DNA from: Chloroflexota bacterium
GTDB lineage: Bacteria; Chloroflexota; Anaerolineae; Aggregatilineales; Phototrophicaceae
DNA length: 64,000 nt
Assembly (NCBI GenBank): GCA_026709625.1
Contig: JAPOSR010000051.1
Span: forward strand, 130,179-194,178
Reading direction: 5' to 3'
Shown here: piece after piece, positions 42,394-51,308 of the stretch
How positions within the stretch are numbered: position 1 is the first letter of the stretch
How the letters are laid out: each line of letters starts with the position of its first letter
Position numbers and translations under genes: made by a program
The notes under the pieces: model-generated
The model's database searches: none
The model's input: only the letters and a program-made list of their open reading frames with translations
What the model was told of the DNA's origin: nothing

Positions 42394-43278
42394 CTATGCC
42401 TGCGCCTGGGCTTCTTCGTGTTGTTCGTCTTTTGCTTTGTCTTCGTTTGTTGTGGTTTCTTCATCGTCAAAGAGGCTGGAATCGCGCAGCTTCGCCAAGG
42501 TCGATTCGCCTAGCAACTCTTCATCGGACAGCTCGTCATCGTAGACATCGCTGACTTGCTGGGCTTCGTCGTCTTCGATGCCAGCCGACTGGCGGAGGTT
42601 GTGCCCTTCCATCACCGCGTCAGCCAGCGCGCCGATCAACAGGCGGATGGAGCGCATGGCGTCATCGTTGGCGGGCAGGATATGGTCGACCAGGTCGGGA
42701 TTGGCATTGGTATCCACGAGCGCCAACACGGGGATCTTGAGAATGTTGGCTTCTTTGACCGCTGTATGCTCGCGTTCGGCATCGACGACAATCAGCAATT
42801 CGGGCGTGCTCTTCATCTCGCGGATGCCGCCCAGGCGCAGCTGCAGCTTGGCGATTTTGCGCTGCAAGACCAAGCCTTCTTTTTTGGTCAGCCGGTCAAA
42901 CTCGCCAGCATCGCGCCGCTTTTCCAACTGCTTTAATGTGTCGATGCGGCTGCGGATGGTCTTCCAGTTGGTCAATGTGCCGCCCAGCCAGCGATAATTG
43001 ATATAGGGCATGCCACAGCGGATAGCTTCCCGCTGGACGATCTCTTGCGCCTGGCGCTTGGTGCCGACGAACAGCACATTGCCGCCGCCTGCCACCAAAC
43101 TGGCGATCATGTCATGAAAGCTGTGCAGGTTGCGGAGCGTAATCTGCAAGTCGATGATGTGAATCCCGTTGCGCTGCGTGAAGATGAACTCGTCCATCTT
43201 GGGATTCCATTTGTTGGTGCGATGCCCGAAATGCACGCCGGTTTCGAGCAAGGTTCGCATTCGTACTGCGGAAGGCAT
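42394..43278 (-). CDS. rpsB: 30S ribosomal protein S2
   Basis: A 294-residue S2. The N-terminus MPSAVRMRTLLETGVHFGHR then TNKWNPKM is a family signature, followed by NVLFVGTKRQAQEIV, WLGGTLTNWKTI and VVDAEREHTAVKEA. The last 50 or so residues are a long acidic tail (DEEAQ..., EDKAKDEQHEEAQAQA) that E. coli S2 lacks. I use the ATG at 43278 with AGGAG 9 nt upstream; an in-frame ATG at 43320 with GGAGG would add 14 residues. It is the first gene before tsf (61-nt gap). Confidence 0.95.
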   Translation of the reverse strand: MPSAVRMRTLLETGVHFGHRTNKWNPKMDEFIFTQRNGIHIIDLQITLRNLHSFHDMIASLVAGGGNVLFVGTKRQAQEIVQREAIRCGMPYINYRWLGGTLTNWKTIRSRIDTLKQLEKRRDAGEFDRLTKKEGLVLQRKIAKLQLRLGGIREMKSTPELLIVVDAEREHTAVKEANILKIPVLALVDTNANPDLVDHILPANDDAMRSIRLLIGALADAVMEGHNLRQSAGIEDDEAQQVSDVYDDELSDEELLGESTLAKLRDSSLFDDEETTTNEDKAKDEQHEEAQAQA

Positions 43279-43407
43279 AAGGGATGCTCCTGTCGGTGGT
43301 GTTTTTGGCTCGCACATCATTCATCCTCCGGCGATAATCCGCTTTTGCGGACAACACCCGCCGAGAGTCCTGATGTGTGGGATTTTGTTGGCGAAAGCGC
43401 CGCCGGC

Positions 43408-43436
43408 AGTGTAGCAGATGCAGCAGGTGGCGGCAA
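43408..43436 (-). promoter_or_regulatory. Promoter of rpsB-tsf
   Basis: On the minus strand TTGCCG and TACACT, 17 bp apart. The transcript then has a leader of about 120 nt containing a CCGC-AAAA-GCGG tetraloop hairpin (43339-43350), a possible site of S2 autoregulation. Confidence 0.5.
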
Positions 43437-43455
43437 TGCTGTGTTTTGGCTCGGC

Positions 43456-44568
43456 TCAGCCCAGGCGCTGCGCCAGCGCTTCGACAAATGCCCGGTTCAT
43501 CGCGCGCGTGCCCAGGCTGACGCGCATACAATAGGGCAACCCGATTCGCGTTTGTGGACGCAGCAAAAAGCCGCGCTCGCGCATCATCTGGTTAAGATCG
43601 TCGGCGGGTATCTTTGTCTCGAACATGATAAAGTTGGCGGCCGGCGGCCAATAGCGGACATCCAGTTGGTCGAGCTGCTCACAGATCCAGCGCGCTTCGC
43701 CACGCAAGAACTCCACCGCGCGCAGCAGGTGCGCCTGGTCTTGGCAAGCTGCGATGCCAGCCGCCAGCGCAAGTCGGTTCTGATGAAAGCCGCGCTGCAA
43801 GCCCGCGATATAGTTGGCGATGGCTGGCTTGGCAATGCCATAACCCAGACGCAGGCCGGCCAGGGCATAGGCTTTGGAGAAGCTGTGCACGATGACGAGA
43901 TTCGCTCCATCCAGCGCATATTGCAGCGAATCGGGATAGGCTGCGTCCGCCACAAAATGGTGATAAACCTCGTCTGCCACCACCAGCACATGCTCGGGCA
44001 AGCCACGCATCAACTCGTCCATTGTTTCGGCTGTGATGATTGTGCCGGTCGGGTTGTTGGGGTTGCAGACCATGATAAGGCGCGTCTTTTTGGTCACAGC
44101 CGCCAGCACCGCCTTGGGACGATAGCGATAGGTCTCGGCTTCCAGGGGCACATCGATCACGCGCGCGCCAAGGGGCAGAGCGACTTTCTGGTATGCGCCG
44201 CTGAAGGTGGGCGAAGACAAGATTAACTCATCGCCAGCGCCCAGAAATGCCCGGGCGATCATCTCTAGCGCTTCATAGCCGCTGCAGCCCGTGTAGATAT
44301 GCTCCGCTGTCAGCCCGCGCCCCACACAATCGGCGATGGCGCGCCGCAGACCGATGTCCGACCAGGCTGGATACGCATTCAGCTCGGTCGCGGCTTGGGC
44401 GACTGCTTCGACCACGCGCGGCGATGGTCCCAGCGGGTTTTCATTGTTGGCCAAGGCATAGACGCGCTCCACGCCGTACTGCTGGCGGATAGCGGGCATG
44501 GCGTCGCGTTCGCCAGCGCGCGCAAATGGCTGAATATGCGGGTTGATAGGCAACGTGTCGGCGCGCAA
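43456..44568 (-). CDS. hisC: Histidinol-phosphate aminotransferase
   Basis: A 370-residue class-II PLP aminotransferase of histidine synthesis. Motifs: NENPLGPSPRVVEAV at the substrate end, CNPNNPTGT, VADEVYHHFV (Asp and Tyr of the PLP site) and HSFSKAYALAGLRLGYG with the Schiff-base Lys, then R in MRVSLGT. No ATG is available near the right place. TTG at 44568 follows GGAG by 8 nt and is 34 nt after the GNAT stop, so it is the likely start. The length matches HisC. Other his genes are not in the window. Confidence 0.86.
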   Translation of the reverse strand: MRADTLPINPHIQPFARAGERDAMPAIRQQYGVERVYALANNENPLGPSPRVVEAVAQAATELNAYPAWSDIGLRRAIADCVGRGLTAEHIYTGCSGYEALEMIARAFLGAGDELILSSPTFSGAYQKVALPLGARVIDVPLEAETYRYRPKAVLAAVTKKTRLIMVCNPNNPTGTIITAETMDELMRGLPEHVLVVADEVYHHFVADAAYPDSLQYALDGANLVIVHSFSKAYALAGLRLGYGIAKPAIANYIAGLQRGFHQNRLALAAGIAACQDQAHLLRAVEFLRGEARWICEQLDQLDVRYWPPAANFIMFETKIPADDLNQMMRERGFLLRPQTRIGLPYCMRVSLGTRAMNRAFVEALAQRLG

Positions 44569-44602
44569 AGCTGAGTTCTCCAGTTTTGGATGGGCAGGCG
44601 GT

Positions 44603-45007
44603 TTAGCTGCGGTTGTCGCGCAGCATGGTGGCGCATTCTTTCTGACCGAAGCCAAACTTGGCATAGAAAGGTGCCAGTTCGCTACCGCAATCCAGCATCA
44701 CCTGCTCAATATGTTCCAGACGTTTCAGCAACCTGCCCAGCATCTGCGAAGCGATGCCGTGGCCGCGATAGCCGCTGTCCACGACTACATCATCAATCAG
44801 CGCGCGATAGCGGTCGTCGGTGATGACGCGCGCAAAGGCAATCAGCCGCTCTTCGTCCCAGACGCCCAATGTCAGTTGGCTGCGGTCGAGCATGTATTGA
44901 ATGTCGAGCGGGTCGCGCGTTTGCGCCCAGTCGGTTTGTTGAAGCAGCCGATGCAGGTCTTCGGGATTGATGGGCTCGCCAAATGAATAGATATAGCGTG
45001 CCGGCAT
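44603..45007 (-). CDS. GNAT-family acetyltransferase
   Basis: A 134-residue GCN5-related N-acetyltransferase. The acetyl-CoA site is RGHGIASQM in DDVVVDSGYRGHGIASQMLG. The N-terminal substrate part is MPARYIYSFGEPINPEDLHR, and the C-terminus CGSELAPFYAKFGFGQKE is typical of the PhnO/YhbS-like branch. AAGGAG lies 7 nt before the ATG at 45007. It precedes hisC by 34 nt; the acceptor is unknown. Confidence 0.88.
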   Translation of the reverse strand: MPARYIYSFGEPINPEDLHRLLQQTDWAQTRDPLDIQYMLDRSQLTLGVWDEERLIAFARVITDDRYRALIDDVVVDSGYRGHGIASQMLGRLLKRLEHIEQVMLDCGSELAPFYAKFGFGQKECATMLRDNRS

Positions 45008-45143
45008 GTCTCGCTCCTTGTTGGCGCGGATGTCCCAAGTATCATAACGCAAGCGCGGCTCTCGCGCAGGTTGACGGCGGCATTTTCGCTGCGGCGCGGC
45101 AGGCGTTACAATGCCTGTGCGCGACAGGCTGTGAGAAGGCGTT

Positions 45144-46349
45144 GTGGCTGTTTATCGTTGGAATTCGTTCATCCAGTTCTTGTGCGAAGTCTATCAGACG
45201 CCCGCGCCAGACCGGCAGGCATTGGCTGATGAACTGCTGGCGAGCCCGGGCGGCTTTCCCTGGGTCGAGCGCAACAAAGCCACTTTTGTCTTTGACTCGC
45301 CCAGTGCCCAGCAGGTCGCCTTGAATATCGACATCGTCAACCGCGACCCGCCCTTTGAACCCATGGTCCGCCTGGATGACACCAACCTTTGGTACTTCCA
45401 GCGTCACTTTGAGCGCGATGCGCTGGTCGATTATATGTTCGCGGTGGATGACCCCGGCACGCCGCTCGCACAAGAACTTGACCTGATGCAGCGCGTCGGC
45501 CGGCACTGGCAAGCCGACCCGCTGAATGCGCAATCTATCCAGGCTCAGTCGGTCGGCACATCCATCTTGCAGATGCCGCGCGCGCGGCCTGTCCCCAACT
45601 GGCGGGCGATGGGCGGGGTGCCGCGTGGTCGCATCGCTCGCTACCGATTCAACTCGACCCAGCTCAACTTCAGCCAGCGCAGCCTGTGGGTCTACACGCC
45701 GCCCGACTATGACGCGGCCGAGACAAAGAACTATCGCTTGCTCATTTTTCTGGATGGCCAATGGGCGATAAACGCGCTGGAAGCGCCCTATATTGTCGAT
45801 GCGCTGATCAAGCATCGGCGCATGCAGCCCATCATCATCGCCATGTTGTCCAGCGGCTCCCAGTCCGAGCGCCTGCAAGAATACATCGGCAACGACAAGC
45901 ATTACGCCATGCTGGCGGCGGAGCTGCTGCCTTTCTTGCAAGCCGAGCACCGCATTCAGCCGCTCGAGCTGGGCCTGGGCGGGGTCGGCGAAGGCGCGGT
46001 GGCTGCGGCGCATGCGGCTTTGAAGAATCCAGCCATCTTTGAGCGCCTCATCATGGTTTCTCCGCCGCTGGGCAGCCGCGCTGCTGTGCATCTGCTGAAA
46101 GAAACCGCCGAGCGCTTTCGCGACCTGCCCATATTGCCCAACCGCATCTTTCACTCGGTCGGGCGTTATGAGCACGATATGCGCTATGTGCAGCCGGCGC
46201 TGGCGCTGCGCGGCATCCTGGAACGGCGCATGCTGCATGACCCCAGCCTGGCTTATCGCTTTGTCGAGCTGGGCAGCGGGCACAGCCTGGCTGCGTTCAA
46301 GAGCGTGCTTCCCGAAGCGCTGGCGCACGCATTCCCGCCAGAAAGCTGA
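45144..46349 (+). CDS. Enterochelin-esterase-like alpha/beta hydrolase, nucleophile apparently lost
   Basis: A 401-residue protein with an N-terminal domain (about 1-175) and an esterase-D/Fes-like domain (about 176-401). The fold shows RSLWVYTPPDYDA, LLIFLDGQWAI, IIIAMLSSGSQSERLQEY and, at the usual Ser elbow, ELGLGGVGEGAVAAAHAAL. There G-x-S-x-G should occur, but Val replaces Ser. The His-end motif LGSGHSLAAFKSVLPEAL is kept. It therefore looks like a non-catalytic esterase-fold protein. GTG at 45144 follows GAAGG by 5 nt. Two nucleotides separate it from rsmI. Confidence 0.8.
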   Translation: MAVYRWNSFIQFLCEVYQTPAPDRQALADELLASPGGFPWVERNKATFVFDSPSAQQVALNIDIVNRDPPFEPMVRLDDTNLWYFQRHFERDALVDYMFAVDDPGTPLAQELDLMQRVGRHWQADPLNAQSIQAQSVGTSILQMPRARPVPNWRAMGGVPRGRIARYRFNSTQLNFSQRSLWVYTPPDYDAAETKNYRLLIFLDGQWAINALEAPYIVDALIKHRRMQPIIIAMLSSGSQSERLQEYIGNDKHYAMLAAELLPFLQAEHRIQPLELGLGGVGEGAVAAAHAALKNPAIFERLIMVSPPLGSRAAVHLLKETAERFRDLPILPNRIFHSVGRYEHDMRYVQPALALRGILERRMLHDPSLAYRFVELGSGHSLAAFKSVLPEALAHAFPPES

Positions 46350-46351
46350 AT

Positions 46352-47182
46352 ATGGGAACGTTGTATATCGTGCCGACGCCGATTGGCAACCTCGAAGACA
46401 TGACCCTGCGCGGGCTGCGGATTTTGCGCGAGGTTGCTTTGATCGCCGCTGAAGACACGCGCGCTTCTCGTATATTGCTGCGCCACTTTGCGATCGACAC
46501 GCCTATGACCAGCTATCATGAGCACAACAAGCTGGACAAGCTGGACAAGCTGTTTGCGGCGCTGGATTCTGGCGATGTCGCGCTGATATCTGATGCTGGC
46601 ACGCCGGGCATTTCTGACCCGGGCCTGGAGTTGATCCAACAAGCGATTGCGCGCGATTACTTGGTCGTGCCTTTGCCGGGTGCCTGCGCCTTGACGACTG
46701 CGCTGGTGGGGGCGGGGCTGGCCACCGACCGCTTCTTGTATGTGGGCTTCTTGCCGCGCCGGCCGGCTGCGTTGCGCGAGCTGCTGGGCAGATTGAAAGA
46801 GCGGCGCGAAACGCTGGTCGCCTATGAAAGCCCGTATCGGCTGGGCGCTGCGCTGCAGGCGATTGTCGAGACCTTGGGCGCGGAGCGGCGCGTCTGTGTG
46901 GCTCGTGAAATCAGCAAGAAGTTCGAGCGGTTTTATCGCGGCACAGCGGGGGAACTCTGCCAGCATTTCGCCGAAGAATCGCCGCGTGGCGAAGTGACTC
47001 TGGTGATCGCCGGCGCCGAAGCGAGCCAAGCCAACTGGACGCGGCGACAGGTCGAGGCAGGGCTGGCGGAGCGGTTGGCGGCAGGAGAAGCCTTGTCCAA
47101 GGCGGCGCGGGATGTCGCCCGGCTGGCTGGGTGGAAGAAAGGCGCTGTCTATCAACTGGGCATTGCGATGACCCGCGACTAA
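46352..47182 (+). CDS. rsmI: 16S rRNA 2'-O-methyltransferase RsmI
   Basis: A 276-residue SAM-dependent enzyme that methylates C1402 of 16S rRNA (tetrapyrrole-methylase fold). Motifs in order: LYIVPTPIGNLEDMTLR, AAEDTRASR, SYHEHNK, ALISDAGTPGISDPG (SAM loop) and VAREISKKFERFYRGT. The spacing of 2 nt to the esterase-like gene implies one transcript. Its end overlaps the convergent helicase-domain gene by 4 nt. Confidence 0.95.
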   Translation: MGTLYIVPTPIGNLEDMTLRGLRILREVALIAAEDTRASRILLRHFAIDTPMTSYHEHNKLDKLDKLFAALDSGDVALISDAGTPGISDPGLELIQQAIARDYLVVPLPGACALTTALVGAGLATDRFLYVGFLPRRPAALRELLGRLKERRETLVAYESPYRLGAALQAIVETLGAERRVCVAREISKKFERFYRGTAGELCQHFAEESPRGEVTLVIAGAEASQANWTRRQVEAGLAERLAAGEALSKAARDVARLAGWKKGAVYQLGIAMTRD

Positions 47183-48888
47183 TCCAGCCGCGAGGCATCC
47201 ACATCAATATCGTTTTCGGCGAGCCGCGCTTGCAGCTTCCGCCACTGGTCGGCGCGCACCACGCAAGCCATCGCGCCCAGCCGCGCGCCCAGATAGCGGC
47301 GATACGCGGGTAGCGCGAAGATCTTGTCCATCTCTTCTGGCGATGTCGTGCGCAGGACGGTGTGCGTCTCGAGGCTTACACGGGTCCGGGCAGCCATTCC
47401 CCAATCACGCAGCAACTTGATGATTGATAGCGGCGGAGCCTCTGCCAGATGCTTGCTGAGGAAAGCGTGAATCTGTTGCCGGCTGATGCCTTGCGCCTCT
47501 GCCCGGTCGATGCTCTCGCCATCGATGCTGTAGATATAGGGGTCGCCAGCCTGCAAACAGCGAGCGAAGCGCGCCAGCTGAAAACGGTCGAAGCGGTTTG
47601 CCCGCCGCGATACCAGCAGCGCGCTATCGTCGCGAGCGCTGAATGGACTGGGCTGTTCGGTCATAGCGGGCCAGTCGCTGCTGCCGAGGAAACCGCGTCC
47701 ATATGCTGTCAGCCGCAGCAGATCATCGCCAATATCCACCAGACCCAGCCAATGCATGGGACCCGCCACCAGGTATTCGATCAAAGCGCCTTCCACCGCA
47801 TCCCAGCTTTCAAAGCCGCGCAGAAATTCGCCCTCGTCGTTGCGGATATACCAGCTGTCATAGTCGCCATCGGGCCGCTGAAAGTCGGGCTGGGTGACTT
47901 TGATCAGCTCAATCAGTTCGCTGAGCGAGACCCAGCCACTCGCGGGCAGCAGACGAGCCAGCAAGCTCATGATGGCATTGCGCGCCGCCGCGGCATCATA
48001 GGCCCAACCCGAGTCGTCGGGCAGCAACCCTTCAATATGCCACATATCGCGCCAGGTTTGGCTATTGCGCCAGGCATCGACCAAGGCGCGCACCTGCGAT
48101 GCGCGCGTGGCGGACAGCCAGTCGCGAGCTTCCTGGCGGCGGGGCAGGGCTTTGCCGTCTCTGGCTTCGATCAGCTTTGCGCTGCAGCCGATTCCCAAAA
48201 GAAAAGACAAACGACTGGCGGCGTCATCCAGCAAAACAGGTCGGATTTGCGCCAGGCTGTCGGCATGAAACTGCGCGTCTTGCAGCGCCACCGCGTCGGC
48301 TTGCAAGATCGCCAGCAGGCTGGTCATGTCGTCGACAAGGGTGGTATCCGCCCGCTGAAAGGCATCGGTTGGCGGCGAATCGATGATTTCCAGCGCCAAC
48401 AAATCGGCATGCGCGGGGTCAGTCGCGTCCAGGCTGCCATAACTGGTCCTTTGCAGCGGCAGGCGCGCCATCAGGTCGCCGGGCACATAGACGAAGCTGA
48501 CGATGCTGCCGGCGACTTTGTCGTGCGCCTCGCCAATGAGTCCGCGATAATACAGCGCCTCGGCGATGCTCTCGGATTCAATATGCGGCCGCAGGCGGGC
48601 GATCTGCGCTCTGCCCAGTTTGCGGATTTTGCCGTTGCCCGTATGCGCGAACAAACTGCTGGTCATCCTGCCCTGCGCGCTGCCAGCCAGGGTGCGCAGG
48701 GCGCCTTGCCAGCGCTCATCGAGCTTGTCCCAGACTGTCGACACCGCCTCTTCATCCTGCATGCGCGCATGCAGCGTTCCGATCAACTCTTCATCGTTGA
48801 ACCGTTTGGCGTCTATGTCCCAGACATCAGCCAAAGCCGGTAGCATGCCCGGGTCATACGCGTGCAGGGTCGCCAGCAGGTTTTTCAT
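47179..48888 (-). CDS. XPB/Ssl2-like helicase-domain protein
   Basis: A 569-residue protein. The N-terminal half is helical with winged-helix-like segments (ALRTLAGSAQGRMTSSLFAH, LYYRGLIG). The C-terminal part (PSPFSARDDSALLVSRRANR ... FDRFQLARFARC ... YIYSIDGESIDRAEAQGISR) resembles the domain that precedes or replaces the motor in XPB/Ssl2-like proteins. No Walker A or DExD box is seen, so there is no ATPase. It follows the zinc-ribbon gene with an ATGA overlap, which suggests the two work together, possibly on DNA. Confidence 0.75.
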   Translation of the reverse strand: MKNLLATLHAYDPGMLPALADVWDIDAKRFNDEELIGTLHARMQDEEAVSTVWDKLDERWQGALRTLAGSAQGRMTSSLFAHTGNGKIRKLGRAQIARLRPHIESESIAEALYYRGLIGEAHDKVAGSIVSFVYVPGDLMARLPLQRTSYGSLDATDPAHADLLALEIIDSPPTDAFQRADTTLVDDMTSLLAILQADAVALQDAQFHADSLAQIRPVLLDDAASRLSFLLGIGCSAKLIEARDGKALPRRQEARDWLSATRASQVRALVDAWRNSQTWRDMWHIEGLLPDDSGWAYDAAAARNAIMSLLARLLPASGWVSLSELIELIKVTQPDFQRPDGDYDSWYIRNDEGEFLRGFESWDAVEGALIEYLVAGPMHWLGLVDIGDDLLRLTAYGRGFLGSSDWPAMTEQPSPFSARDDSALLVSRRANRFDRFQLARFARCLQAGDPYIYSIDGESIDRAEAQGISRQQIHAFLSKHLAEAPPLSIIKLLRDWGMAARTRVSLETHTVLRTTSPEEMDKIFALPAYRRYLGARLGAMACVVRADQWRKLQARLAENDIDVDASRLD

Positions 48889-49256
48889 CGGCGGGCTTTT
48901 CCAGCGCCCACCAGCGCGGCGTACAGGTCAAACTGACAAGTAGAGCCGCTGCTCTCGGTCACGCTATAGACGATGCGCGTTGTCGCCTGGCAGTTCGGAC
49001 ACAGGAAGTCGAGGCAGTGGCGCGCGCCCAGCCGCGGCGTCATGTCGTCAAGCGTCTGCTGTATGCTGCGCTTGAAGGGGCTGCTGCCAGCCGCCTGATA
49101 AAAACTGCGCCAGCGAAACCGGATGCGATGTCCACAGCGCGGACATGAATATATGCAGCTGCCGCCGACGCGATTCGCAAAATCCGCGCCCTGCAGCAAG
49201 CCACGAAAGACCGAGCGCGCCTCAAAATGTTCGATGTCGCCACGCCGCATGTTCAT
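48885..49256 (-). CDS. Zinc-ribbon protein of unknown function
   Basis: A 123-residue protein with two C-x2-C knuckles: CIYSCPRCGHRIRF near residue 38 and CLDFLCPNC near 85. These would form one zinc ribbon. The N-terminus MNMRRGDIEHFEARSVFRG has no recognised match. The start at 49256 is the first ATG after the repeat element; the frame stays open into that element but this is not coding. It overlaps the helicase-domain gene by 4 nt. Confidence 0.65.
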   Translation of the reverse strand: MNMRRGDIEHFEARSVFRGLLQGADFANRVGGSCIYSCPRCGHRIRFRWRSFYQAAGSSPFKRSIQQTLDDMTPRLGARHCLDFLCPNCQATTRIVYSVTESSGSTCQFDLYAALVGAGKARR

Positions 49257-49292
49257 GAGCAGAGTGTAACATATTCCCCGCTGGGCGATTGC

Positions 49293-49484
49293 GGGAGCGG
49301 CTAATTGCGTGGGTATGGCAACCAAGTCGCCATCCCCCATCCCCTTGCCCCCAGAACGAGGGAAGGAGAGTTTTGCCTGCATGGTAGCCCCTCCCTCATT
49401 GTTGCGCCGCGTAGACACAGGCGGTCGGAGAGGGATTTGGGGTGGGGGGCAAAGCAACGCGTATCCACAAAAATCGCCACTCCC
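49293..49484 (+). repeat. MITE-like dispersed repeat, copy 5, with target duplication
   Basis: A 192-bp unit ending GGGAGCGGC at the left and GCCACTCCC at the right (8 of 9 terminal inverted). It is flanked by a perfect 8-bp direct repeat GCGATTGC (49285-49292 and 49485-49492), a typical target-site duplication. Inside it has GTGGGTATGGCAACC, CAGAACGAGGGAAGG and GTATCCACAAAAATCGCCAC. It carries about 30 bp more than copy 4. It fills most of the 319-bp divergent gap. Confidence 0.88.
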
Positions 49485-49575
49485 GCGATTGCCGCGCGTT
49501 TGTACGTTAATGGATAATTGCAGCTACAATACGTGGCGCAGCGGCAGATCTGCGATTGACCAAAGAGGAAGAAGG

Positions 49576-50301
49576 ATGCATCCAGGCGCGCTGGACAAAC
49601 TGCGACAATACGACACCGCTACGGTCTGCAATGTTATCGATCTGTTTGAGGTTCGTCCGCGCAATCGTGGCTTCATGCGCCAGCGCGTCAAAGCCGCTTT
49701 CCCTGATCTGCCGCCCATGGTTGGCTTTGCATCGACTGTCACCTGTCGCACAGTCACAAAACCGCCCGACTGCCAACTGCCGATCGTGCCCGACCTGATC
49801 AGCCGCTGGGACGAGTTGGATGGGCCGGCGGTGGTCGTCATGCAAAACCTGGATGCGCATGGCGCGGCGGCTATTTTTGGCGATGTGCTCTGCCATTCAT
49901 TTGCGGCATTTGGCGCGACCGGGCTGGTCACCGATGGACAGGGCAGAGACTTCGCTGGCATCGCGTCGCTGGGCTTGCCTGTTTTCTGCGCTGGCATTGT
50001 CTGCGCGCACGGCTACATGCACCTGCTGACCCTGCACGAGGCTGTGCAGGTGGGCGGGATTGCTGTGCAGCCCAATACTTTGCTGCATGGCGATGCCAAT
50101 GGCGTCACCACGATCCCTGGCGACATCGCGGCTGATGTAGCCGATGTTTGCGCGGAATATGTCGAAGCTGAAGCGGTGGTCATTGCCGCGGCGCAAACTG
50201 AGGCAGCCAACCTTGCAGCCCTGCGCGCGGCTTATGCAGACATGGCAGGGCGCATCGCCAAGCTCAATGCGCGCTTGCGGAAACGTGGAGGCTCTGCATG
50301 A
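49576..50301 (+). CDS. RraA-like / HMG aldolase family protein
   Basis: A 241-residue protein of the RraA/4-hydroxy-4-methyl-2-oxoglutarate aldolase family. The key motif is TDGQGRDFAGIASLGLPVF (D-G-x-x-R-D binds metal and pyruvate), preceded by GDVLCHSFAAFGATGLV. The family includes aldolases of aromatic or sugar-acid breakdown and the RNase E inhibitor; the sequence does not separate them. GAAGG precedes the ATG at 49576. It couples to the next gene by ATGA, so a catabolic pair is likely. Confidence 0.85.
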   Translation: MHPGALDKLRQYDTATVCNVIDLFEVRPRNRGFMRQRVKAAFPDLPPMVGFASTVTCRTVTKPPDCQLPIVPDLISRWDELDGPAVVVMQNLDAHGAAAIFGDVLCHSFAAFGATGLVTDGQGRDFAGIASLGLPVFCAGIVCAHGYMHLLTLHEAVQVGGIAVQPNTLLHGDANGVTTIPGDIAADVADVCAEYVEAEAVVIAAAQTEAANLAALRAAYADMAGRIAKLNARLRKRGGSA

Positions 50302-51254
50302 AATTGTATGTAACTGGGGGCACGGGCTTGGTCGGCAGCAATGTGATCCGCTTGGCGCGGCGGCGTGGCTTAGAAGTCGTCGCCTCGCAATTTGGCCCCG
50401 AGCCAGAATGGCATGTTGACTATATGCTCGACCCGCTGGATTTGTCCGATCATGCGGCAATCCGCCGTTCGATCCTGCGCCATGAGCCCGATGCGGTGAT
50501 CCATGCCGCGGCCGTCCTTGACCATCGTTTGATGTATGACCGCCGCGACTGGTGTTGGTCGATGATGGTCGATGGCACGCGCGCGTTGGGCGAGGCCTGC
50601 CGAGAAGTTGGCGCGCGCATGGTTTTCATCTCGTCCGACTGGGTCTTTGATGGCCGCGCCGGGCTGGTGGACGAAAGCTCTGCGCCCAACCCTGTCAATT
50701 TTTATGGCGTGATGAAAGTTGCGGCTGAGCGCGACCTGTTGGCGATGGACGGGCTGGATGCCGCGGTCGGCCGGCTGGCTGGCATCTATGGGCTGAATTA
50801 TGCGGCGCAGTCGCTGCAGCGCAAAGACAACGGACTGGGCTTCGACTTTTCGGTGTATGTGACCTACCGGCTCGCGGCGGGTCGGCCGGCTGCGGTCTGG
50901 ACAGGTCCCAAAGTCAATGACGAAGCCAACCCGACCTTGGCGTCCGACTGCGCGGATCTGCTGCTGCGGCTGGCGGCGCTGGACGAGCGGGGCATCTTCC
51001 ATTGCTTTGGCAGTGAGTGGATCGGGCGCATGGAGCTGGCGTATAAAATTGCCGACGCCTTTGATGCCGACCGGTCGCTCATCTATCCGACGCGCACGCC
51101 CGAAGCGGCGCTGGACGAAGCGCTGCATATCGGCATCCCTTATCGGACGCGCGCCAAAACCGAACGCACCGCCACAGTTTTGGGCAGACGCGCCTTCAAT
51201 GTGGACGAAGGGCTGGCGGCTTTCCGGCAAGAGTGGGACGCTTTTTGGGGATAA
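50298..51254 (+). CDS. RmlD-like NAD(P)-dependent sugar reductase/epimerase
   Basis: A 318-residue extended short-chain dehydrogenase. The nucleotide loop is TGGTGLVGSN at residues 6-15, HAAAVLDH marks the active-site region, and YGVMK near residue 140 is the catalytic YxxxK (with ISSDWVFDG before it, as in RmlD). It probably reduces or epimerises a sugar. Its neighbour is an aldolase-type gene and the substrate is unknown. Confidence 0.85.
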   Translation: MKLYVTGGTGLVGSNVIRLARRRGLEVVASQFGPEPEWHVDYMLDPLDLSDHAAIRRSILRHEPDAVIHAAAVLDHRLMYDRRDWCWSMMVDGTRALGEACREVGARMVFISSDWVFDGRAGLVDESSAPNPVNFYGVMKVAAERDLLAMDGLDAAVGRLAGIYGLNYAAQSLQRKDNGLGFDFSVYVTYRLAAGRPAAVWTGPKVNDEANPTLASDCADLLLRLAALDERGIFHCFGSEWIGRMELAYKIADAFDADRSLIYPTRTPEAALDEALHIGIPYRTRAKTERTATVLGRRAFNVDEGLAAFRQEWDAFWG

Positions 51255-51308
51255 TTCGCTTGGCTTGTGTATCTTTTCGCAGGTTAAAACAACAGCGAGG
51301 AGATACCC

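Noticed and set aside
49309..49575. Upstream extension of the RraA-like gene
   Set aside because: The frame is open but runs through the repeat element; homology begins at MHPGALDKL with GAAGG just before it.
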